IMG/VR virus record: IMGVR_UViG_3300020281_000060
Span: 1-37,324 of that record
Source: a virus
Direction: 5' to 3' (one strand)
Length of the DNA stretch: 37,324 bases
A program made the position numbers and the translations under genes. This document shows positions 30,510 to 37,042 of the stretch, in pieces; the stretch's first letter is position 1; every line of letters begins with the position of its first letter. The notes beneath the pieces are model-generated. The model was not told the origin of the DNA. It ran no database searches and worked only from the letters and a program-made list of their open reading frames with translations.

Positions 30510-30727
30510 GCTTCGCACCCCTGTTTGTAAATTTGATACTGTTGTTTTTCAAGTGATTCCATTGCTTGTTCTACCTCTGGAAATTCTAGGTCACACCCTG
30601 CTTCGGATATGTCTGTTAGTTTCCATTCTAGGTAGTACATAATATCATTGAGTTGTTCCCATGATAGTTTAATGTCAACTTCCTTACCTTGAAGTTTATG
30701 GAAGTCTCTTATGTCTGGGTACATCAT
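30506..30727 (-). CDS. Hypothetical protein (73 aa)
   Basis: DIKLSWEQLNDIMYYLEWKL is followed by a helical Glu/Gln-rich end. A 'beta strand, then long helices' plan typical of small phage proteins that bind host factors, but there is no specific match. Two ATGs in a row; the first overlaps the upstream stop. Confidence 0.65.
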   Translation of the reverse strand: MMYPDIRDFHKLQGKEVDIKLSWEQLNDIMYYLEWKLTDISEAGCDLEFPEVEQAMESLEKQQYQIYKQGCEA

Positions 30728-30855
30728 GATCTTGCACCTGTGTTGTAGAAACCTTCATTCAATATCTTTTCTGCTAACTCTTTTTGTTCTGGTGTCATGT
30801 AGATGTGATAATTCTTGAAAGCATCATACATGAGTTCAAATTCTTTTCTTGACAT
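30724..30855 (-). CDS. Microprotein (43 aa), first gene of operon J
   Basis: It starts MSRKEFELMYDAFKNYHIYM and continues TPEQKELAEKILNEGFYNTG. Two helices. The ATG is two bases after CAACCACA. No known family. Confidence 0.65.
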   Translation of the reverse strand: MSRKEFELMYDAFKNYHIYMTPEQKELAEKILNEGFYNTGARS

Positions 30856-30857
30856 AA

Positions 30858-30891
30858 TGTGGTTGAAATTGTTTGATAGTTCTATATTATA
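30858..30891 (-). promoter_or_regulatory. Promoter and CAACCACA leader J
   Basis: TATAAT (30886-30891) has a TTGTTG 17 nt upstream, a fair sigma70 pair. CAACCACA (30858-30865) is 20 nt further on, then ATG after two bases. Confidence 0.65.
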
Positions 30892-30918
30892 TGAATGTCG
30901 TACAATTTCAACAAACTA

Positions 30919-30942
30919 TGTGCCACTTAATATACTGACACA
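30919..30942 (-). terminator. Hairpin with the stop codon in its loop
   Basis: TGTGTC and GGCACA pair over six positions (one G-U) around a 12-base loop containing the TAA stop of the oxygenase at 30927. Same plan as at 27725. Confidence 0.45.
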
Positions 30943-31457
30943 CCCTTGTGTGGTGCGATCACTCCTAGTGTTATTCTTATATCTTCATTAGGTGGTTCGC
31001 CATCATGTTCCTTCTGGGAATCAAATATGACTAACCTACCTTCTCTAAATGGTACTCTGTGACCGTCAGCAAATGTTGTATCGCCACTCTGACCGTATGC
31101 GTGGTATATGATACTTGTTGCTTTATGGTTAAAATCTGTATGAGTCTGACTCACTTGATGTGGGTGTTGAGCATTGACTAAAACTCTATGGATATGACTT
31201 AAAGGTAGGTCTCTACATATATCTTTCATTATACATTCATTAAGATAAGCGAAAAACCAATACCAAGGTGTCTCTCCTGTAAACTCGTTATCCCTAATAA
31301 CAGTATTACCCCAGAATCTTGCTTTCTTATAGTCTCCGTATGGTGTATTGTTATAGTACATAGGGAAATCAGTTGACAAGTACTTGCCTACATCTTCTAT
31401 TAACCAATCTGGGAAGTATCCGTCAATTACCTTGACGTCATGTGTACTGTATGTCAT
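30927..31457 (-). CDS. Putative 2OG/Fe(II)-dependent oxygenase, prolyl-hydroxylase-like (HxD)
   Basis: This 176-aa protein has the full classical set: H-x-D in QVSQTHTDFNHKATSIIYH, the distal His in FDSQKEHDGEPP, and the 2OG-binding Arg in DIRITLGVI. GDTTFADGHRVPFREGRLVI gives the jelly-roll strands between. It belongs to the P4H-like branch, not the HxH branch of its neighbour. The target could be a protein, nucleic acid or small metabolite. It overlaps the upstream oxygenase by ATGA. Confidence 0.85.
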   Translation of the reverse strand: MTYSTHDVKVIDGYFPDWLIEDVGKYLSTDFPMYYNNTPYGDYKKARFWGNTVIRDNEFTGETPWYWFFAYLNECIMKDICRDLPLSHIHRVLVNAQHPHQVSQTHTDFNHKATSIIYHAYGQSGDTTFADGHRVPFREGRLVIFDSQKEHDGEPPNEDIRITLGVIAPHKGVSVY

Positions 31458-32035
31458 GATGTTATTTTAAAATTTGCTGATACTGTGATTCTAGTAGTAT
31501 CTGATCTATGTGGTTCTACTTGATGATGTATCCATGAGGGAAATATTATTATATCTCCTTCCTGTACATCAGGAAACCATGTGTTTACGACACCATCATA
31601 ATGTTTAGTGAAGTCTCCTAAATGTTTAGTTTGATCTGGGTCATAGAACAAAAATCTAGCGTCATTGAGGGCATATTGGGCAAAATATGAACATGAGAAA
31701 GTACAGTTATCAGCACCTATATGGGTGTGTACTTCTTGACTATCTCCTCGCTCATATTTGTTTAACCATGCTTCGGTCATCTTAAACTGGTGCAATGGAT
31801 TACCATTTAATTGTTGGTGCATATCTATCAAGTTAGGTTTAATGCACTCATAAAAATAATCCCATGAGAAATTGTTATCAGTTTCAAATGATGATTGAAC
31901 ACTACAATTCCACTCCTTTGGTTGAGATAGTTTATCATCAGTTAATTCAGATAATAGTTTATCTTTTAACTGTTGATGATTCTCTACCTCTCCATGATAA
32001 TAAAATTGTGGAAATAATGTACAGATTTGACTCAT
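31454..32035 (-). CDS. Putative 2OG/Fe(II)-dependent oxygenase (HxH type), paralog of 27733
   Basis: EAWLNKYERGDSQEVHTHIG is followed by FSCSYFAQY, then GDIIIFPSWIHHQVEPHRSD and RITVSANFKI. Putative ligands are H-x-H in VHTHI and H in IHHQV. Like 27733 it starts with LFPQFYYH and has EWNCSVQSSF near residues 41-50, so the two came from one ancestor. Start overlaps the helicase stop (ATGA), tying oxygenase expression to the helicase. Confidence 0.85.
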   Translation of the reverse strand: MSQICTLFPQFYYHGEVENHQQLKDKLLSELTDDKLSQPKEWNCSVQSSFETDNNFSWDYFYECIKPNLIDMHQQLNGNPLHQFKMTEAWLNKYERGDSQEVHTHIGADNCTFSCSYFAQYALNDARFLFYDPDQTKHLGDFTKHYDGVVNTWFPDVQEGDIIIFPSWIHHQVEPHRSDTTRITVSANFKITS

Positions 32036-33282
32036 CTAACAATACTGAGTGGTGGTTCTCCTTTATTAAAGATACTATCACAAACTAATTCTAGTCTCTT
32101 GATAGTTCGCTTTGATGTCTTGTGTACTGGTACTGTAATGTAACCAGTAGGTTTATGATATAGTGACCACTTGCAAGGTGTTAGTTCTCCACTCTGCAAC
32201 CTGTTACTATCTCTCTTATCTAGTCGTATAACTCTACCAATAGTCTGTGCCATTTCAACTACGTTAAGGTTTCTTAACAAGATACAATGTGTAAGACCAT
32301 GTACATTTATACCTTCACTAAGAATAGAATAGTGAAAGATAACAAACTTCTTATCTGGGTCTCTACCCCATGCTGTAAGAGTATCGAAGAAATGCTCTCT
32401 TGATACCTTCTTACCATTGATGATAGCACCAAACTTAGATGTGATGTGTAAGGTGTCGTATCCACGCTCTGACAAGCGATACAATAGAGTGGTCTTAGCG
32501 ATCATACCTTGTAATACACCGCTACTAGGAACTGCTACAAGTACCTTAGATGCGTGTGTATCATCTAGTGTATCAATAATATCGTCAACTGACTCTGCAT
32601 CTACTTCATGACAATTTTCTCTGGTTCTAGTTGCATCAACTTCAAACGGTACGATAGTTGGTGGTAGTATGTGACCTTGACTTACGAGTTCTGGTGCGGG
32701 TACATTGATAAGTCTCTTACCATACACCTTCTCGTTAGTCATGCTACGCTCATGTTGATGTGCTATGCGAGGTGTTGCTGTGAAGAAATATGATTGTCTT
32801 GATCTGTGACTCATTGCCTGAGTACCATCAAAGAATCGTCTAGTAACTGAGTTATGTGCTTCATCATAGTATGCTACGTCAACTTCAATATCAAGACTAT
32901 CTGTAATCTTGTGTAGTGAATGATATGTAGTGAAGATGATGAGATTCTTAGGTGTATTGTGATACCACTCTTCTAGTTGCTTTGTCTTTGTAGTAGATTT
33001 GAAGTGTGTCTCTCCTGAGTGAACATGAATGCACTCAATACTCTGGTTGTACCAACCATCTAAGTTCTGTTCTAGGAACTCTGAACATAGTTGATTAGCA
33101 AGTAGGATGCGAGGTGCAACAACAACAATAGTTTTGGGAACTGCATTCTGACAATAAGTCATACGAGCATGTTCAATCATAACCATAGTCTTGCCACCAC
33201 CTGTGGGAACTATGACCTGACCCTTGTCAGAGTCACGCATAATATCAAATGCACGTTGTTGGTGCGGTCTCAATTCAATCAT
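32032..33282 (-). CDS. SF2 DEAH-box helicase (UvsW/ResIII-like)
   Basis: The 416-aa protein has the helicase motifs in order: Q-like start RPHQQRAFDIM, Walker A VPTGGGKTMVM, motif Ia VVVAPRILLANQ, DEAH box YYDEAHNSV, motif III FFTATPR, and motif VI in the second RecA domain, QTIGRVIRLDKR. This is the UvsW/type III restriction branch. T4 UvsW unwinds branched DNA and R-loops and helps the switch to recombination-driven replication. It is shorter than T4 UvsW (503 aa) and may lack its N-terminal domain. The ATG at 33282 is used (a TTG lies one codon earlier). No symbol is given because other SF2 helicases occur in cyanophages. Confidence 0.85.
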   Translation of the reverse strand: MIELRPHQQRAFDIMRDSDKGQVIVPTGGGKTMVMIEHARMTYCQNAVPKTIVVVAPRILLANQLCSEFLEQNLDGWYNQSIECIHVHSGETHFKSTTKTKQLEEWYHNTPKNLIIFTTYHSLHKITDSLDIEVDVAYYDEAHNSVTRRFFDGTQAMSHRSRQSYFFTATPRIAHQHERSMTNEKVYGKRLINVPAPELVSQGHILPPTIVPFEVDATRTRENCHEVDAESVDDIIDTLDDTHASKVLVAVPSSGVLQGMIAKTTLLYRLSERGYDTLHITSKFGAIINGKKVSREHFFDTLTAWGRDPDKKFVIFHYSILSEGINVHGLTHCILLRNLNVVEMAQTIGRVIRLDKRDSNRLQSGELTPCKWSLYHKPTGYITVPVHKTSKRTIKRLELVCDSIFNKGEPPLSIVR

Positions 33283-33347
33283 CAAATAATTTAATATGAT
33301 CGTATTCTATACGCTAATGTGGGTAGTAGTCAAGTGCTTGTGACGGT

Positions 33348-33674
33348 TTATCTTTTGTCTATCTCTGGCATCATATCATTTCCTGCGTGGTCATTGATCT
33401 TACCCTTATATGCTTTCTGTCTCTGGAAGTGTACTGGGTCTAGTTCTAACTCTTCCCAATCACACCGCCTAACCAATAAACTTACGTCTCTAAATCCTTT
33501 AAGTGTACCTTCATCAGGTATTTGTCTAATGATTAATGTAATATAATCATCACTCACAAAACCAATAGTTCCCTCGAACCCTTGCCAACATGCTTTACTA
33601 CCTACTGATAGTGCTTTAAGAATGTCTCTAATTTCCAATGGTATGCTCTCTGAAATGAATAAAGGTGTACTCAT
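33348..33674 (-). CDS. Conserved small phage protein, SH3-like (108 aa)
   Basis: SKACWQGFEGTIGFVSDDYI is followed by TLIIRQ and later RDVSLLVRRCDWEELELD. The 'W-G-x-G-x-I... TLxI...VLVxRxxWxxLE' plan resembles a small beta barrel seen in other cyanophages; function unknown. It overlaps the oxygenase upstream by ATGA, and 65 nt separate it from the helicase. Confidence 0.65.
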   Translation of the reverse strand: MSTPLFISESIPLEIRDILKALSVGSKACWQGFEGTIGFVSDDYITLIIRQIPDEGTLKGFRDVSLLVRRCDWEELELDPVHFQRQKAYKGKINDHAGNDMMPEIDKR

Positions 33675-34282
33675 AAATCGATATATGATGATGGGTTGCC
33701 GAACTTCCCTCTTAACATTATATTAAATGCTAGTGAGTAACGCAACTCCATACTCTGATTCATAGTAACGAAATGAAATAAATCAGAGGGGAACATACAC
33801 ACCATACCCACCTCTGGTGTGATAGTCCACTTCAAACTATTGTATATGTTATGGTGTGTCCTATCTGGACTTATCATTTCAAATTTGTGGTTGGTGAACA
33901 CCAGATCACCACCGTTAGGTTCACACTTTAAATATACTATTCCAGAATATAAACAGTTCCTATGATTATGTTCATGTGATGTATCTTGAAACCTATGTCT
34001 GTTAACCCATGAACAAGGTACATCAATAATATGATCTTCCGAACATCCCATCACACCATACACATATTCCTTAACAAATGGTTCTAACCACTCCGTCAGG
34101 TCAGGTAATGACTTCAATATATTCATGTCGGTGGTCTGTTCTCCACCTCTATATTTCTTACTGTAATTATGATATTCTAAGTCTTTAATTCTATCAATAA
34201 CATCAGGCATATTTTGACCCACGTCAATATATACTGGACTCGAAAAGAGTGGTAATACTTTATCAGATAGAGAAGTTGGCAT
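33671..34282 (-). CDS. Putative 2OG/Fe(II)-dependent oxygenase (HxH type)
   Basis: The 203-aa protein has SWVNRHRFQDTSHEHNHRNC, then LYSGIVYLKCEPNGGDLVF, later GMVCMFPSDLFHFVTMNQSM and RYSLAFNIML. Putative ligands are H-x-H in HEHNH and H in LFHFV. The region between has extra His residues (DRTHHNIYN). Its N-terminus (VLPLFSSPVYIDVG) is typical of this family. It overlaps the next oxygenase by 20 bases. Confidence 0.85.
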   Translation of the reverse strand: MPTSLSDKVLPLFSSPVYIDVGQNMPDVIDRIKDLEYHNYSKKYRGGEQTTDMNILKSLPDLTEWLEPFVKEYVYGVMGCSEDHIIDVPCSWVNRHRFQDTSHEHNHRNCLYSGIVYLKCEPNGGDLVFTNHKFEMISPDRTHHNIYNSLKWTITPEVGMVCMFPSDLFHFVTMNQSMELRYSLAFNIMLRGKFGNPSSYIDL

Positions 34283-34757
34283 TAATCAAAATTCTGCATT
34301 TATGTTGTTGAGGTGAGTGACCTGTGTGTAAATGTCTCCCATTAAATGTGAGCATCCTGTTCGCTCTTGGTTGTACTCTCTTTACTTGACCATTATCAGG
34401 GTCTCCAAGAATAACTGTGTCACCATCACTTTCATTAACATAATATATACACACTCTGTGTGGTTCTTTTGCGTCAGTATGAAAGTCATGTCGATACTTC
34501 TTGGGATTATATAATGTCATATCACACCTCGCTCTATAACACTCTTTTGCACCTACTTTCTCTTGCATTTTTGCAATTAGTGGTGAAAATAGAGGGTCAT
34601 TCTCTTCACTTAACCAGTGGTTAAATCCAAGAGCAGGAATATCTAGACTCCCTGCTGTCAGGGTATTCTGGTAGAACCAAGGAAACTCCCACCCTGTAAG
34701 AAGTGACAGTATTTCTTTGTGATAATCTTCATCCAGAAAATTATCGTAAATATTCAT
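34263..34757 (-). CDS. Putative 2OG/Fe(II)-dependent oxygenase, prolyl-hydroxylase-like (HxD)
   Basis: H-x-D is in YRHDFHTDAKEPHRVCIYYV, with NESDGDTVI next, the distal His in FNGRHLHTGHSPQ and the Arg in CRILINANFSI. The ATG at 34757 (MNIYDNFLDEDYH) is chosen because 'YDNFL' is the usual start of this family and overlap with the upstream gene falls to 17 bases. It is a clear paralog of the gene at 35124: both have YYVNE-DGDT and 'FNG..KH/LH' at the same places. Confidence 0.85.
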   Translation of the reverse strand: MNIYDNFLDEDYHKEILSLLTGWEFPWFYQNTLTAGSLDIPALGFNHWLSEENDPLFSPLIAKMQEKVGAKECYRARCDMTLYNPKKYRHDFHTDAKEPHRVCIYYVNESDGDTVILGDPDNGQVKRVQPRANRMLTFNGRHLHTGHSPQQHKCRILINANFSI

Positions 34758-34938
34758 CTCGTAGATGCAGGGCGGTCGCAATTTCATCTAATAACTGCAA
34801 TTTATGAGGTGGGATTTCTCCAAGTTTGTTGTAGTATTCTTTTTGTAGAGCGAAAAGAGCATGACGTATCAGTTTCTTTTGCTCTGGGGTTAGGATTGCA
34901 TCTTTTGCGAACATCAGGTCATATTTTGGGGTTGCCAT
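34741..34938 (-). CDS. Hypothetical helical protein (65 aa)
   Basis: It starts MATPKYDLMFAKDAILTPEQ and continues KKLIRHALFALQKEYYNKLG. Helical, no known family. It lies between a tRNA and an oxygenase gene. It has no CAACCACA leader; a TATACT-like -10 is present near 34985. Confidence 0.65.
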   Translation of the reverse strand: MATPKYDLMFAKDAILTPEQKKLIRHALFALQKEYYNKLGEIPPHKLQLLDEIATALHLRDEYLR

Positions 34939-35051
34939 ATAGTTCTATTTAAACACAATTTCAAACAGTTTACCACACAAATAGTATAATAATACACTCT
35001 ATATTAGCATATACACACACAAATGTCTAGCAAAATAGGCAAAATGGGCAG
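34939..35051 (-). promoter_or_regulatory. Spacer between tRNA and the 65-aa gene, with a possible promoter
   Basis: The minus strand starts with TGCCCATTTTGCC, shared in part with promoter D, then GTGTGTGTATATGC and a TATTATTATACT stretch that could be a -10 box. No gene is seen. The tRNA could be matured from a transcript that also carries the 65-aa gene. Confidence 0.4.
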
Positions 35052-35124
35052 TAGGGGTAATTGGAATCGAACCAATCTCCTTTCTGTTATGAGCAGAGTG
35101 CATTCACCAGATTGCTATACCCCC
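35052..35124 (-). tRNA. tRNA with anticodon CAT (Met, or Ile after lysidine modification)
   Basis: A 73-nt cloverleaf folds on the minus strand. The acceptor stem is GGGGGTA/TACCCCT (seven pairs, first is G-U), the D arm GCA...TGC, the anticodon loop CTCATAA on a TCTG/CAGA stem, a five-base variable loop and the T arm ATTGG-TTCGATT-CCAAT. The discriminator is A, and CCA is not encoded. It lacks the three G-C pairs of an initiator anticodon stem, so it is elongator Met or Ile2. G1 is also the last base of the TAG stop of the oxygenase gene upstream. Confidence 0.9.
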
Positions 35125-35657
35125 TATTGAACCTTGGGTTTGAAATTCACATTGAGTGCTATTCTATACCCTTTGCTTGGACTACTGCTTGCATGTTTAC
35201 TGAGTCCATTGAATACTATCATCTTACCACGTTTCGGTGATACTGCACCTTTCTTTGGTTCAAAGAAATAAGTATCTCCATCAGTTTCATTGACATAATA
35301 CAATGCTGTGGTATGTGGTTCTTCAAAGTCAACATGAGGGCAATGGTGTGGTAGGTTATCAGGTAACAGACATCCTAACCTGACTCTGTATATGTCAGTA
35401 AATGGTTGCTTTGAGTGGTGTGCTATCAATCTGAGTGCTGACTCAAATAGATCATACTGGTGACTAACAACTTGGTAGTCCATCACCAATACATGTGAGA
35501 AACTATTGTTATCAAATACACCTGAGTATGGTCTCTCTTGTCCATCAGCAAATGTAGTTTCCTTTAACAGATACCAAGGAAAATCATGTGAAGTAACGAG
35601 TTCTTCGATCTGATCCATAATTGGATCTGGCAATGGATAACTACTGCTCAATAACAT
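35124..35657 (-). CDS. Putative 2OG/Fe(II)-dependent oxygenase, prolyl-hydroxylase-like (HxD)
   Basis: H-x-D is in PHHCPHVDFEEPHTTALYYV, followed by NETDGDTYFFEP, the distal His in FNGLSKHASSSPS and the Arg in YRIALNVNFKP. Paralog of the gene at 34263. The ATG at 35657 (MLLSSSYPL) is preferred over a GTG at 35672. Its TAG stop shares one base with the tRNA, so tRNA processing must cut right at the end of the coding sequence. Confidence 0.85.
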   Translation of the reverse strand: MLLSSSYPLPDPIMDQIEELVTSHDFPWYLLKETTFADGQERPYSGVFDNNSFSHVLVMDYQVVSHQYDLFESALRLIAHHSKQPFTDIYRVRLGCLLPDNLPHHCPHVDFEEPHTTALYYVNETDGDTYFFEPKKGAVSPKRGKMIVFNGLSKHASSSPSKGYRIALNVNFKPKVQ

Positions 35658-36345
35658 ACTGTTTTCTGTCACTTTCTACATCCAATGGGTACATACAAGG
35701 TATAGACATACTCAATCGTTTACCACTAGGAAATGGTTTGTGATATGTCCTAGCAGGGATATACATGACGTCTCCCTCTTTAAGTGTAACATCTAATGCT
35801 ACTGTGAGTTCATGATTGTTCTTGTCTGGTAGATATGGTTCATCTGTCATTTCTATGAGACCAGAACAACGCTCTTCAAATACATTCCAATGTGTCTCTC
35901 CTTCTATCTGACATATAAAGTTTGGTGGTATGTCCCAATGTGAACCAAATGATGTGCTATCTGGTTTTGCTGCACCAAAAATATGTGCATCACAGTTGCA
36001 ATCAAATACTGATTCTATATTCTCTAATAGATTATCTACTGCTGCATTGTAATGTCCATACTGTTCAATAATAAATGTATATCCTTCGTTAATTGCTGCG
36101 AATAATTCTTCTTTGCGTGGCACTCCCTTCTCATACCAGACTTCAAACTTCTCTGGTAACATCAATCGCCTTCCGTTTCTATTTAATATCTGAGTTCTAT
36201 AATACCAAGGGTTATTGAAGCAATGTGCAACTGTATCCCAATTCACATATTGTGTAGGATTATCTAGTGCCTTTCTCCATACCTGTGGTTTATCTCCACA
36301 TACAAATAGTTTAGGATTTAGAAATGGTAGGATAAGTTTATTCAT
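35641..36345 (-). CDS. JmjC/cupin-like Fe(II)/2OG oxygenase, second of a tandem pair (234 aa)
   Basis: H-x-D is in SFGSHWDIPPNFICQIEG, followed by THWNVFEERC, and the distal His is in GDVMYIPARTYHKPFPSG with the strand RLSMSIPCMY. This is the plan of cupin_4/JmjC ribosomal oxygenases such as RoxA and MINA/NO66, which hydroxylate ribosomal protein residues. The ATG at 36345 (MNKLILPFLNPKLF) is chosen over the one at 36501, since it gives exactly the length and start of the paralog next door and overlaps it by only eight bases. Confidence 0.8.
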   Translation of the reverse strand: MNKLILPFLNPKLFVCGDKPQVWRKALDNPTQYVNWDTVAHCFNNPWYYRTQILNRNGRRLMLPEKFEVWYEKGVPRKEELFAAINEGYTFIIEQYGHYNAAVDNLLENIESVFDCNCDAHIFGAAKPDSTSFGSHWDIPPNFICQIEGETHWNVFEERCSGLIEMTDEPYLPDKNNHELTVALDVTLKEGDVMYIPARTYHKPFPSGKRLSMSIPCMYPLDVESDRKQYVIEQ

Positions 36346-37042
36346 GTAATAATTTATAGTGTTTCCTGTCCGAACATTCACATCTTTTAGGAAACCAAAT
36401 CGGTATGCTAACTGACAATCTTGAACCTTCTGTGTGTTCAGTATTGTGATAATATCTACTCCCAAAGTATAACACATCACCCTCTTCAAGTACAGTATCA
36501 ATCGCTATTGTCAATTCATCCTGACTTGGTGTGTATGGTGGGTCTCCACCTTCGAGTAATGCACTACACCTCTCATTATATACTTTCCATCTAGTCTTGC
36601 CTTCCATCTGCATAATAAAGTTACAAGGTTTATCAAAATGTGGTTTGAATGAGGGGTGTGAATTGTCTCTACCAGAGGTAACAAACAGATGAGCATCACA
36701 GCATCCATCAAACGTGGACTCAATAGTTTTCAATAAACTTTCAATATATGTGTTCCCATGACCATACTGACATATGTTTATCGTATAACCATTGTTCACT
36801 AGATCAAACAACTGTTCCTTCCTTGGTACTTGTTTATAGAACCAAGGTTCTTCTACCATGTCTAAATCCATGCGTTTACCATCATCATCTATAACTGTGA
36901 TAATGTGATTCCAAGGAGCATTGAGGGCATTTTCGGCATCTTTCCACCTAACAAATTTAGGTACTGCTCTCCTCCATACTCTCGGACTATCATCCGCATA
37001 GAATATTGTAGGGTCTAGGAATGGTAACTCAATCAAAATCAC
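36338..37042 (-). CDS. JmjC/cupin-like Fe(II)/2OG oxygenase, first of a tandem pair (234 aa, GTG start)
   Basis: H-x-D is in FKPHFDKPCNFIMQMEGKTR, then WKVYNERC, and the distal His is in GDVLYFGSRYYHNTEHTEG with the strand RLSVSIPIWF. It matches the neighbour throughout: LPFL, VWRRAV/VWRKAL, QVPRKEQLF/GVPRKEELF, CQYGH/EQYGH and CDAHLF/CDAHIF. The first codon is GTG; both copies have LPFL at the same residues, which supports it. It overlaps the upstream oxygenase by 14 bases. The target could be a host or phage protein. Confidence 0.8.
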   Translation of the reverse strand: MILIELPFLDPTIFYADDSPRVWRRAVPKFVRWKDAENALNAPWNHIITVIDDDGKRMDLDMVEEPWFYKQVPRKEQLFDLVNNGYTINICQYGHGNTYIESLLKTIESTFDGCCDAHLFVTSGRDNSHPSFKPHFDKPCNFIMQMEGKTRWKVYNERCSALLEGGDPPYTPSQDELTIAIDTVLEEGDVLYFGSRYYHNTEHTEGSRLSVSIPIWFPKRCECSDRKHYKLLHE

